Under the pieces are notes generated by a model. The model did not search any database. It was not told the origin of the DNA and was given only the letters and a program-made list of their open reading frames with translations. Source: Halictus rubicundus (lineage: Eukaryota > Arthropoda > Insecta > Hymenoptera > Halictidae). Taken from it: a stretch of DNA of 64,000 bases. The stretch covers positions 3,038,001 to 3,102,000 of the forward strand of contig NC_135163.1 of assembly GCF_050948215.1 (NCBI RefSeq), read 5' to 3'. Position 1 is the first letter of the stretch; every line of letters begins with the position of its first letter. This document shows, one piece after another, positions 42,901 through 53,985 of this stretch. The translations under genes and the position numbers were made by a program.

Positions 42901-45088
42901 AAAGGGAACCGATAAAATTCGGTTCTGCTCCGGAATACCGTGGAAATGTGAAACAATGCACACGGTATGTTATTTGTAGCGGGATCGAACGACAAAAATA
43001 AAATGGACTCCGTTGCGTGCACCGTTTCGAAAATACCGCGGCGTTATTTCGAACGTCTTTAACGTAAATCACGTAATCCACCCTTGACGCGGTTTTGTTT
43101 GTAATTAATGACGGCGACACGGCCGATTTCCCTGGCAAGGAAAAATACTGTCAAGCTGCGTCCACACTGTGGCAACGCCGAGCGACTTTCTGTCGCCTCT
43201 TGTTGTCTTCTTCTTCTTCTTCTTCTTCTTCTTCTATTCGGTAAAAGTTGCTCGTCGTTGCTTCAGCGTGGACATAAATTTTAATCGACCCTTTTATTGA
43301 CCGCGGAACAATTTCTAAATTTTGTTTAAAGAAGCCTGGAACAGTAGATGTTTAAATTTTTAGGTTTTGATCCTTCTGCAAAATAGAAGAATTTTTATAA
43401 GAAATATAAAACGGAAAGATTTTTATCGCAGATGTATACAGTGTTTACTCGATATATGTCCATACCACGGGTCTAGCCAGGGACATATATCGGCCAGGAG
43501 ATTTTTTGATTCATGCCGAACGTAGAAAAGGGGTTCTAGGACTTTTATCGGCTAGGCATTTGGGACATATATAAACACCGTGTACATAAGTACATTCTTG
43601 TTGTGTTGCAGCTCTAGACGATATGCATTAAATATTTATTTTTAACAAAGATAGTGTCGGAACAGTGTTCTTCTTGATCCTAGTTTTACATTATTACAAA
43701 TTTGAAGAAAAAAGTACAAGATAAATTATCCTTTCTTTCCTAATGCTGTCAGCAAATTAAAAACAAAACTATAGTATGGTATTTTGTGTTTTGCGATAAA
43801 GATTACTTCTTGGACCAATAAACCGACTATTAACCTTTCGGGGATGACACCCAGCTGTCAGTTTCTGTTTGTATGGCCAACGTTGTGTCGTGTTGTGCAA
43901 AGGTTATTATAATTTGCTGGATATTTGGATCCCTTAATATGCTTCATAGCTACAGTAGAACCTCGATTATCCGAACCTCTGATATCTGAATTCTCTGGCA
44001 CCAGAATGTGTTTTTCACAATTGAGCTGTTCGATGTTAGGTGATTTACATACTGCACAGTTCATTTATCGTAACTGTTCTCTTATCCGAACGTCCATGTT
44101 TCCCCAATATTCTGTACTTAGCCTATTTTTTGGACGGCGAAAATATACTTCATTGAAACGGAGCACCGATGACCTTGAAATCTCTCGAAAAACAAGACTG
44201 AGAGAAATATGCAATATTTCCATAAATTCAAAAATAAAGGAGATACAGTAGAACCTCGATTATCTGAACTGAACAGGAAAGCATAACTGTTCGGATACTA
44301 GGATGTTAGATTAAATTTTTATTAATTTGCACAACAAATAGTGTTGCATATGAATCTCCTTAGGTTGAACTGTTTACATCTGAATCATGTTGGGATATTA
44401 GAGGGTAGGAGGACATCAGAGGGTCGTATAATAGAGTTCCTACTGTAATAAATTCCTCAATTCAAGTATATCTCTGTTGTAATAAAAATGATCTATTTTT
44501 ACAAAGCAACCAGTCACTTTCAGTGGTTTGAAAGATTTAGCATTAGACCTGGATCTCCAGTTATTTTCTCGCTCGTTTCACTATGCTACGTCATGCCTGA
44601 AGGGTTAAGAAGATCAAGCTTCAGTCTTAAAATTTCGAGTAGTAAATATGTTATTAATTTCTTCTAAATCGAAATGAAATTCAACTGTTCCGTTGCCGAT
44701 ATATCGGAGAGCAGATAGGACAAATACAAATTCGTTTCTTCTTCTAAGAAATCATGGACGAAATTACGAGCTGTAACTGTAAAATAAATAGCGGAAGGGT
44801 CTAACGGTTGCCATAAGGGATGTGGTAGCTGATCGAAGACGTTTGAATTACAGGGAAGTACCGCGTGCGACGTAAGTTCCCCCTGCCCAGAACGATCTGG
44901 GATGGCGAGGAGATGTCTTATTGCTTCAAGGAAAAGTCCAGGAGCGTCCTGAGGGACTGGTACGCTACCAATCCTTATCCCTCGCCCCGTGAGAAACGGG
45001 AATTGGCGGAAACTACGGGCCTCACCACCACGCAAGTCAGCAACTGGTTCAAGAACAGGAGACAACGGGATCGTGCGGCTGAGCACAG
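33681..45088 (+). CDS. so: sine oculis (Six1/2-class homeobox transcription factor), 3' end not in window
   Basis: Three coding exons (33681-33971, 39800-40061, 44854-45088) encode the first 262 residues. Residues 1-81 are a Gly/Ser/Pro-rich lead. The SIX domain begins near F85 (LPSFGFTQDQVACVCE) and runs through GRFLWSLPAC, VLKAKAIVAFHRG and [20 protein letters not shown] to about residue 195. The homeodomain follows with [20 protein letters not shown] and recognition helix VSNWFKNRRQRDRA (246 onward). Both domains match the Six1/2 class rather than Optix (Six3/6) or Six4/5. The family acts in the nucleus with Eyes absent as co-activator in eye and head development. Introns are 5.8 and 4.8 kb, GT-AG, in phases 0 and 1. 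The homeodomain exon ends at a CAG-GT donor in phase 2, so a C-terminal exon is required; none is seen up to 64000. Confidence 0.95.
34492..34843. mobile_element. TTAA-flanked MITE with GGGCCCGG ends
   Basis: TTAA|GGGCCCGGTCTTCG on the left and CCCGGGCCC|TTAA on the right, 352 bp, intact TTAA duplication. The interior (TGGTTTTACGT, TTTCTGGCGTCAGAATTCAT, AAGGCTGTGAATGGAAATTA) recurs at 63070-63540. Confidence 0.8.
35043..35065. repeat. Perfect 10-bp hairpin
   Basis: CTAAGTGCGT and ACGCACTTAG separated by ACA. Probably the core of a decayed repeat. Confidence 0.6.
36583..36731. mobile_element. hAT-type MITE, 149 bp
   Basis: The ends are CAGAGGTGTG and GCGCACCTCTG. Flanking octamers CATATGTG and CGTATATG agree at 6 of 8. 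The interior is a set of short inverted TCGAGAAT/ATTCTCGA blocks. Confidence 0.6.
39575..39620. repeat. (GTTTTT)n hexanucleotide repeat
   Basis: About seven GTTTTT units just upstream of so exon 2. It reads as FVFVFV or KQKQKQ in translation. Confidence 0.95.
39800..40061 (+). CDS. so: so coding exon 2 (most of the SIX domain)
   Basis: Acceptor GTCTGTCCAG|GTT, phase 0. Eighty-seven codons (VLQQAGSVERLGRFLWSLPA to [10 protein letters not shown]) plus one base, ending at G|GTTAGT. The exon is bounded on both sides by exact family matches in adjoining exons. Confidence 0.95.
40095..40252. mobile_element. MITE with CAGTGGCGG ends
   Basis: CAGTGGCGGGTTTAACGG on the left and GCTTGAGCCGCCACTG on the right. 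The terminus resembles hAT elements. No clear target duplication was found. Confidence 0.6.
40320..40754. mobile_element. TTAA-flanked MITE with GGGGGCCGGCAGG ends
   Basis: TTAA|GGGGGCCGGCAGG and CCTGCCGGCCCCC|TTAA give a perfect 13-bp terminal inverted repeat and an intact TTAA duplication; 435 bp. The pattern fits a piggyBac-type non-autonomous element. Confidence 0.85.
43206..43236. repeat. (TTC)n microsatellite
   Basis: About ten TTC units. Confidence 0.95.
43439..43580. mobile_element. TA-flanked MITE, CAGTGTTTACTCGATATATG family
   Basis: TA|CAGTGTTTACTCGATATATG on the left and ATATAAACACCG|TG on the right. Closest to the copies at 1431-1577 and 60179-60390 (shared ATTCATGCCGAACGTAGAAA-type interior with the latter). 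Confidence 0.75.
43953..44445. mobile_element. pogo/Tigger-like element with two left ends
   Basis: TA|CAGTAGAACCTCGATTATCC starts at 43953 and TA|CAGTAGAACCTCGATTATCT again at 44246. A single right end, GAGTTCCTACTG|TA, closes at 44445. Ends of the CAGTAGAACC type with TA targets are characteristic of pogo-like elements. The second left end implies a short copy 44246-44445 next to or inside an older one. Confidence 0.75.
44854..45088 (+). CDS. so: so coding exon 3 (homeodomain)
   Basis: Acceptor TTTGAATTACAG|GG completes Gly185. Seventy-seven codons ([20 protein letters not shown] to NRRQRDRAAEH) plus two bases end at CACAG|GTATTT. Residues Met205, Thr223 and Thr238 differ from the usual Six1/2 pattern as I remember it. 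Read-through past the donor gives an unrelated tail and a stop at about 45192, so splicing is expected. Confidence 0.95.
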
Positions 45089-46777
45089 GTATTTATCCTT
45101 TCTTCATGGTCGATACAACTGTATTGGGATTTTTCTCCAGGGAGTATCTCGTCTTCGAGAAACGATCGATAGTCCTACCGGGGACGCCTATTAATTGTAC
45201 CAAGAGGCAGCACCAAAATATCATTTCTCGTAATAACAAATGAAATTATTAGATTACATTACTGTGGACGACTTAGGATTTACTGAAAAATCATTGGTTA
45301 TGGACCGTAAAATTCTGAAATAATCACCGGGTAAATTAATACAGCTTTATCTTCACGATTTGAAACAATAGATTAATAATTTGCTTCGCTACCCATCTTC
45401 CCCGTTAAAATGTTTTACTAAATCATAAAGATTGATTAAATTAACTCGTAAAATATTAAAACAATTCGATAAAGCCGTGGACTCTTTGAGTATCGTGTTA
45501 ATGCTCTATGATTTTAATGTGTGCAAAATCAATTTGACTGGTGTTCACATAATGTACGTATGACGGGGGTAGGAAACGTGTTAAGGGAAGCAATTAAAAT
45601 TAAACGGTGGGAGTACGTTGGCTATTTTCCCAAAGTCTCAGTGTTGTCTAGTCGAAGCTCCAGATTCATCAAAGAAACTCTATCCTTATCCCGGGCGAAA
45701 AAGTTTAGTTGACACAGCTGTTCGCCGGCGATGTACACCAAAATGGCGACCGGTTCTCGAATTCGCTCGAAAAGAAGCTCGCGCCGTTACGTAACGCGCT
45801 ACAATAACTGAAAATCGCGACGCGCCAGACGCGTCTGTCTGCTTTTAGTAGCGCCGACAACCGGTACGTATAAGCGTCTTTGCAGTCGAATATTCTCGCG
45901 GTTCTTCGATACAATCGATCCCACGTTCATCCATTAATTGATGTACGATTGTGTCGCGGGCGGCCTTGTTCGAAGTTAATCGACACCGGCCGAGGTTGAT
46001 ATCCGTGGAATTCCGGCGGGCGCAGGCGTAGGAGTCTTCATGTTGTTTGGAAGGTCGTTGCTCTATATCCGATTTTAGAAACGACCGAGCAATCTCGAAG
46101 ACGGCCTCATAACTGCGTAACGTAGCCGCTGCTTGTCCCTCGCGCGCTCGCGTCCCCTGTGATTCGACTTTTCCTCGGAATTTTAGCACTACGCGCTCGC
46201 ACATTTATCAATTTCACGCGTTGACAAGGTTTGTCGCATTCTTTGGATATCTCTCCGACTCTATGAATCCTCCACGCGATCCCTGGTACGACCAATTATT
46301 TCACTCGCTCGTGCAAATCAACGGTACTTCTGGAAAGTACGATTTCTGCTCCGGTACTGTCCGCAGCACGTTCGCAATTCTTCCAACGGAAATTTTGCAT
46401 TCGGAAGATACTTAATGCGACAGGTTGTAAGTAATATAATGCAATGTATCAACCCATTAACTGCCAAATTTTAGATTGAAAGAATGAAACTAAACGTACC
46501 AAATATATTTCTGGCGCCGAGTGGTGTACGCGAAATTCCAAAATCCCCAAATGGGGATCGTGGCAGCCAATGGGTTAATAATATACAATAGTAATATAAT
46601 ATATATTATTTATTTTTTTGAATAGATACACAGAAACTGATACACTCTATGCGCAATATAGAAGGGTAATTAAAGGATACTTGTCGAAAGATGTGACACA
46701 GTTCACGCGTCTTCTGACCACAAAAATTGATAGTTTATAATTTTTATGATTGATTCTTGTCAGCCGCAACTAATTGA

Positions 46778-47009
46778 CCCTTAGCACTCGAATGTTGCCT
46801 GTAAGGCACCACTAAAATTTGCTGTATCATTATTCAAAATATTTTTTACATTATTACATTTGTTTGTATTTAATAAATTACTAAAGATTTCGGTATTGTA
46901 CGAGTAAATTGCACCATTCTCGTACGTATAACATGACAAAATACATATATACAAGGGCAATATTCTAGGTGTGGGAAGAAATGTTTCGTTTAGCTTCGAG
47001 TGCAAAGGG
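46778..47009. mobile_element. piggyBac-like MITE, CCCTTTGCACTCGAA family
   Basis: TTGA|CCCTTAGCACTCGAATG on the left and CTTCGAGTGCAAAGGG|CTAA on the right. The interior closely matches 8097-8337. Both flanks are one substitution away from TTAA. Confidence 0.75.
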
Positions 47010-50000
47010 CTAATATAGATATAGATTCAGCGATTAATATAAAATATTACGTAAAGATGGAATAGCTCGTGAATTTGTTTAGCTGAATATGTTCAAGCTA
47101 CTAGAAACTGTGCTAATAACAGGCCCGTAGAAAATGATGTTAATATTTCGAAAGATCTTCATAACGTACAAATGGAAGGGACTCCGTCGAAAACGATCGG
47201 GACTTAAACGAATATTAATTTTCACTCCATTCGCGAGGCCGCAATTTTCGAGCCGAAACGAAATCGGCCGAGGCGTAACACGAGCCCGCCGATGCGCGCT
47301 TAATCGAAGCTTCATTACCCTCGGCCGGAAAGTGTTAAAATTCTCGACTGCTCCGAGTCGATTTAGGTTCCGTTATAATGTATACCCCCCTGAAATCATA
47401 CCAGAAACTGCTGTTCGGGCTTTCTGCGTGCCTGCGCCTCGAGCTACTTCGCCATTTTCCTTTCCTTTTTGCGCTACACCAAGAACAAAAACCCAAAATT
47501 CTCGTTCAAAGGGTCCCTTCATCCTCTTTAACAGAGTAAAAAATCTTCGTCTTCGGCCCCGAGAAAAAACTTCAAATTAACTGCATTCCTTCCATCTTTA
47601 GCGGGGCTAAACGGTGTTTAAAACGCTATACTAAGATCTTTATCAAACACGTAATAATGCTTCCTTCGTGACTACGTTTATCATCGCGATAACAGAATCG
47701 GCGTGATGATCAAAATTTCGGTTAACTTTCGAACACATTTTTAGAAGAAATTAATTTTTATCGGCGTTGCTGTCGGGGTCCGAATGAAACAGAAATGCTT
47801 ATTCAATATCTCCACGTTTTCACCTAAATTGTATTTCATGAAATCGCAGGTCCTAGAAAAATACAGGAAATCTTTAGACTAATTAATTGTCTTAAAAATC
47901 AGTGACCACGTTCTGATATTTTAATATTATATGTAGACCTCTTTTAAATTATTCTTTTTCAAGATATACTCTGTTTATCGCAAAATTGTGCATGAGTGGC
48001 CAGAGCGCATTAGAGTCATTGTTGCTATCATTATAGTGTGCGTTAATCCTTGTGTAGCCAGCCAAAATGTATAGATAATTTAGAAACTTTAGTATTCAAC
48101 GTTTTCTGTACAAATTCTTAATTCTGAGACTATAAATCGATATAATACCTGGTGAACAAAAAATTCAGAGCAGTTGTGCAATATTTTTAGAGAAATGTTA
48201 CAAAATTGTTGAAAGTAATGCAGTAAACCTGTTTGGCTACACAATAATATGTGCTTGAGCATAAAAAGTACACTATAAAATGAGAAAATAAGTCGAAAAT
48301 ACAGAATAAAATTTGTCCATTTGTTTTCGGGGAAAGTTACTTTCAAAATCCGTCAAGTTCGCGTGCCCAGCGTTTTCGAGAAGTAGAATTAGCAGGTTAT
48401 GAACAGACGCATCGGACGACTCCTGTTCAATAGCGCGCGTGTTCGGCGAATTTTCAAACTCAAATTTTGCCGAAAAAGTCGTACGCTTCCGGTCAGGAGA
48501 TTTTTGTTTAATGGCGTCCGACGCTCGACAACGGGGAATCGTTCGTTCCCGAAACGGTGGGTCTGCCATAAATATTCGAAAGACGAGCTGAAACGCAAAA
48601 AAAAAAAAAAAATAGGGGAAAGAAAGTGCAGTGATAAAAAGAGAAGGAAACCGGTCGATCCCTCGATTTCGGTGGTGAATCCATCGATGCGAATCGGTGG
48701 CCAGGACAGACAGACAGCGCGGCAACTCGCAGAGAATTTTGCGAGGGAGGAAGTGGGAAGCACCACCGTGGCGAGGCCCAGTCCAGTGCACAGCCGTGTC
48801 ACGCCACGGGGAACGTATCGAATTTCTTATGGCTTCTGTGTATTCCCATGAACGGAGACGGAAGGTCAGAGAGAAACAAGGGAGGAGAGCGAGAGAGGGA
48901 ACCGCGGTGGTGGTTCCTATAGTCCTATCCGATGGCTTTGGGGGTATCGTGGATACGCATGGCATCATTCGCGGCATATTAATTACAGGAAATCCCACAA
49001 AGCATTCATACCACCCTCTCCTGCACCCTCTCCTTCGGTGGGCAATTTGCCACGCGTGCGCGCAAGCACAACCCCTACGGCAGATATCGAACCGGCCGAA
49101 ACTGTTTGATCGATCGATCGGACAACTCTTTCACGGTTTTTCGCAGCCTTCCACTTTTCATCTTTAGGCATTTCTATGCGTTTACAGTCACCCCCTCCCT
49201 TGATCCCCAGACTGTGGATTTTCAATTCAAATATTCAATTTCAGTAGACTCAGATGGGTGTACAAATAACTGCTCGGACGTCTGACCATTAGCAACCAAT
49301 ACTACTGACAGTGTAGATTCCATCTCTTCGTCAAATAAATTAAACTATATCTAATTGGGTCAACAGTACTGTGAGATGATTCGTTGCAACTGCGATTGCT
49401 CGTCAGATGACCAAATAACAGTTATTACAAACATGTTTTTGAAGAACATTTATCAATAAAGTTGAAAAACAGTAATTCTTAATATTTTGTTTACGGATAA
49501 CTATTTCAAATGATTAATATTTTTTGTTTGACACCAACCGGTAAAAGTCATTGAAAATAAAAATTCCGCACATTTTTAACAGTAGCCGAAATAATTTTAG
49601 TCGTTCATGACAGCTATTCATTAACCAAAATTGAATGTATCAGCTCTAATACCATAACTTTTAAGTTTTCTCTTATAAGAATTACGATATCTGTTGCTGA
49701 CGGATTTGACGATTGAAGAGGTTTCGAAAATGGTAGGGCGTGTTCAACAGACGTTCTTTCAGCCAGTTGGCCCGCAAGCTGATGTGAATTAAAGCTGGAT
49801 CGCTCGCCAGGGGCGGAAACATGGTTGCGTACCGGGCCCCGTGGGACTGGGGCGTCTCGTGGGCGTTCGTATCGAGCAAAAAACCTCCGACACCGGGACG
49901 CATGGTGTAGGCTCCCTCGGGAGCTCTTATCGAACGATTAAACGGCCCCCGTTTAGACGCGATATACTATGCACGTAATACGCGGACGAAGAACAGACGA

Positions 50001-51294
50001 TTTATTCAAAGGTTCGCGTGATTTGAACTTCTCCGCTTCGCGAGGCAACAACCTTCAATAATTTAACCCTCGCGCTGCGGCCTCGTGTAATCGGTTATAT
50101 TTATAGCGATCCACTGGAACTGCAAGCCGCGTTTTTTTACGCAAGCTCCCTTCCGAAAAAGAAACTTTATTGCAGTTAACACTAACCGTACCGAGCACAA
50201 AATCGCACTAGTGTACGTGTACACTTTCCAATATAGATATCTTTGTTCTATGTAGACGCTTAGAGGTCATACGAAGGTCAACTTTCTGTTTTTTAATGGA
50301 AACGTATATTTTTAAATTCACTACTCGATGCTGCTCGAAATCATTAGTTTAGGAGATATTTCCATTTTGATATTGAGCACCGGAGTTAGTACCTGTACAG
50401 GTCTTAGCACTCACCTTAATTGATTTAAATGGGACAGCCTGCACTATTTAATTAGGGTGACTGCAAAAGTTCGTGCCCGATTTGAAAATAAATCCAAAGC
50501 GGTTACATTTTAAAATAACAATTATACTGGGTGGTCCACACGCAATAGTTTCAGGTTATAACGCCGTTAGCAATAGAGTTACAAAAAAAATTGTCAAAGG
50601 AGAAAGATGGTGCATTCGACAATCGCATTATATTATTTTTTTTTTTGAAGAAAATGCATATATTTTTACATAATTGGATTTCTCTCGTAATTATAAAAAA
50701 AACATTGTAGGCTATCGAGATTAGAAGCAATTCTCGCCCGCAGAGGGTTAATAAATGAAAAAGATAGCGAACGCATTATGTCAGGATCCAATATAAAGGT
50801 GCGCAGTTTATTATTCTAAGATACGGTAAGCAGAATGCAGCCTTGATCGAGGCACGATCAATTCACCGAAACGAAAATACCGCGAGAGTTAGATTCCGTT
50901 TCGTGGAATTAATGAGTCACATACGAGCCACGCCGAAACTATGAGCGAAGGGAAAAGGAACAATGGAACGGGTAGCAACAGGCGATAAAAATTGCTTACG
51001 GTTGTGTCTGAGCAGCGGCGATCTCCGCGTTTTGTTTACGTTTCGCGGTGCCTCCGAGTCTTTGAATCTTTATCTTCGTCAGATAAAGACTCGGCTATCC
51101 TCCCCGCACTCCTCGTCTTTCGTGTCGATTTTCTTAAAAACTGCATGCAATACGAAAAATATCATTGTCTTTTCTTGATCTATACACGTGGATCCAGATA
51201 CTATTTGAGCACTAAACTTCCGATTCTGGGTTGGCTAAATAGGTGTTATCAAATTGATTTTCCTTGGTTTTAGGGAACATAGTTGCAGGGTGTA

Positions 51295-51610
51295 CAGGGT
51301 GTCCCAAAATTGTTGTACTTCCTTAAACGAGACGATTCCCGGCGTCATTTGAAGTGACTTTTTCCTTTGCGAAAATCTTCTCCGTGGCTTTGTTAAAGAG
51401 TTATTAACGAAAAAGACGAACCAATCGGAGCGCGGCTTCCCGCCGAGTGTAGCGTTGGCATTGGTCGAGCTGGGGTCCGTCCGTTGTAGCCGCGCTCCGA
51501 TTGGTCCGTGTTTTTCGTTAATAACTCTTCAACGAAGCCGCGGAGAACATTTTCGCAAAGGAAAAAGTTGCTCTAAATAACCTTTGGAATCGCCTTTCTT
51601 AAAAGTAACA
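51295..51610. mobile_element. CAGGGTGTCCC-family palindrome, best-preserved copy
   Basis: It starts TACAGGGTGTCCCAAAATTG. The arms 51340-51450 and 51490-51605 are inverted copies (GGCTTTGTTAAAGAGTTATT against AATAACTCTTCAACGAAGCC; AACCAATCGGAGCGCGGCT against GCCGCGCTCCGATTGGT). It has the uninterrupted TTAA site that is occupied in the copy at 8808-9240. Confidence 0.75.
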
Positions 51611-52210
51611 AGAGGATATTTATCGAGACATTGCGCATCTTTTTTTACAAAATACGGCTGAATAAATAAATGTCTCCAGTGAGTGTGCACATCTTTGCAA
51701 TCTCACTAAAATAATCTGAAATCCGTGGTTTCGGTGATTTTAGTGTCGCTAAAACATTTCCACAATGCGTAATATTGCATAATAATTAATATTGAAAAGT
51801 AACGGCGAGAAAGAGATGGATCTCCCTCTACACGGATACAGCAATCGTTCCTCGCCAGTCATCACCGTTTCTTTGGCATTGCTGTCGAAGGCAGAAAAAC
51901 GTTTGCTTTGTTGTCTGGTAACCACCGGTGTCCGGTGACTGAACGTGCGCGCGAACCAAAAGAACGTTCAGCGAAAGATAACAGAAGAAAAGATGCTGAT
52001 CCGCGAGATTTCTGGCGGCGCCGTCTGCCGGTTATCTTCGTCCCTTTTGTTCCGCGCAATTTTATTCATCCTGCAATGTCATCTGTCTCTCTGGGATATC
52101 GCGTACGAGCTCCGGAGACAAAAGTTTCTGAAACTTCGCCAACATCTAATCCTTCATACTCATTCCACACTTTGTACCACATTAAATACCAGTACAACTG
52201 GTACTGATAC

Positions 52211-52420
52211 CGGGTGTCCCGAAAAGTATCGAGGAAGGACCGGTTCCGAGCACCATTTTCCGTTGCAATTTCGCGCTGGAGCGTTTCGTTTTCGAGTTAC
52301 TAACGAAAAACACGATCCAATCGGAGCGCGGCTGACGCTCACTCGGCCACGCGGAGCGTAGTGTCAGCGTCGCGCTGTGGTTGAGTCGTGAACAAGAAAC
52401 AGAAATTGATTTTAACTCTG
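52211..52420. mobile_element. CAGGGTGTCCC-family repeat, partial
   Basis: CGGGTGTCCCGAAAAG start, shared AACACGATCCAATCGGAGCG block, and a trailing GTGAACAAGAAACAGAAATT shared with the copy at 8808-9240. Confidence 0.6.
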
Positions 52421-52600
52421 CGATCGTTTGCAGCTCGAGAGGAATGCAATACTGCAGACCTGTATTATGTGATTTGGCTGTCAAAAAAATGTTAAATCCA
52501 CAAGTTTGATTTCCTTAAATGAAAGCAGATCGAAAAATATTGTTTATTTTGATTGTGTATAATTTGTATTCGTGTTATTTAATTGTCTCTTGACTATTAA

Positions 52601-52805
52601 CTCTTGGCACTCGAATGGTGTAAGGCACCACTAAAAATTGCTCTATCATTATTCAAAATATTTTTTACATTATTAAATTTGCTTGTATTTAATAAGTTAC
52701 TAAACATTTCAGTGTTGTACGAGTGGAAGAAAGTATTGTTCAGTATTGTTCTAGGTCGGAAGAAATGTTTTGTTTTGGAGTTAAAATAGCTTCGAGTGCA
52801 AAGGG
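52601..52805. mobile_element. piggyBac-like MITE with intact TTAA duplication
   Basis: TTAA|CTCTTGGCACTCGAATG and CTTCGAGTGCAAAGGG|TTAA, 205 bp. Internally deleted relative to 8097-8337 and 46778-47009. Confidence 0.8.
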
Positions 52806-53919
52806 TTAAATCAAACCGAGTGCTAAACGCTTGTTCTATAATATGAAAAATTCTTTTGTACGAACAATTTTGTCTCCCAATTAATTCGTACCACTGTTTT
52901 ATTGTACCATATTATGGTTCTCAAATTCTTTTAATCTCTGTACCATTTCAAATATCAGCTCGTTCTTGTCGTAAATGCAGAAAATCCGCATTAGAATCGA
53001 ATTCTGCGACCTTAGGAACCTGTCAAAACCGTTTCTTCCTTAATGCGTAAATAACAATGACGATTTTGAGGTTTTCCTGCCTCGCGCTTGCCGACAAACG
53101 AAACGAATCAAGTTCGAATTAGACGGGATCCGATTTCCTGGAATAACGCGCGTGCACCCTAGAACACTCATCGCGGCTCGCCCACACGACTCTTCTCTGC
53201 TCCACTTAAATATACTTTTATTACCTTCATTAAGCCCCGTCGGGGATAGAATCGTCGAAAACTGGCTCGCTTCCGTATTCTCGCTTAGGAAAAACCTCCG
53301 TGATAAATAGCCGCGTCGCTAGCCCCGGGACACGTGCATTCATCTTTCGGAGCATAAACCCTCGGGGAAAGTGTATCGCCGTTGGCCCGTTTGGATGCAT
53401 TGTCGCGCACTCGTCCGGCTCCACAGACAAAAATAAACCGTATCCACTGTCGTTCGCACGTGCCGCTGCCACGACAATGTTTTTTCTTCCCGTTGCAAAC
53501 GCGACCCTTGTTATAAACGTCGGTTTGAACCGTCTTTATTGCGTACCGGGCTCTTCGGCGTCCGTCGCCTCGTCGACGAACCGACCCGGAGGATCTTCTT
53601 TGGACCACTTCTGGATCCCCGAAACAGCCGACGGGCCGCGTAAAAGGGTTCGGAACAACACCGAAAATAAACAATGCCGGAAGAGCGGACGTGTCGAACA
53701 CCTACTTGCCAGACGCGGACTCGCTCCGTTCTTCCGTTTGCCGTCTTGCTCGGCTTCCGTTTGGCCCATCGATGAATAAACAATTGGGTCGTCGAGGTAA
53801 ATCCGGGAATGTCATTGTTACGCTGCGGATTTGATGCGTTTGTGACAAAAGCGAGTCCTGTGCATTATCTCCTGTCTCTCGGACTCATTAACCCTCGGAT
53901 TCTCACTACTCACTACAGC

Positions 53920-53985
53920 CCGCGGCAGTGGGGATAATTCCGCGACATTTATCTTCCAGACCTCGACGACATATATCGCGACGCA
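53920..53985. mobile_element. Fragment of the TA-flanked MITE family
   Basis: GGCAGTGGGGATAATTCCGC, GACATTTATCTTCCAGACC and CGACATATATCGCGA match the right half of 26598-26791. Termini are lost. Confidence 0.55.

Larger units (their letters stand above)
40062..44853 (+). other. so: so intron 2
   Basis: 4.8 kb with four transposon relics (40095-40252, 40320-40754, 43439-43580, 43953-44445) and a (TTC)n tract (43206-43236). No coding sequence was seen. Confidence 0.9.

Noticed and set aside
45089..45194. Read-through continuation of the so homeodomain frame
   Set aside because: The tail after the CAG-GT donor has no similarity to the family and stops soon. Splicing at 45088 is far more likely.
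48273..48998. 241-codon minus-strand frame
   Set aside because: It overlaps open + strand frames of 137-156 codons, includes a Phe run from a poly-A tract, and shows no domain. High GC with few stops explains it.
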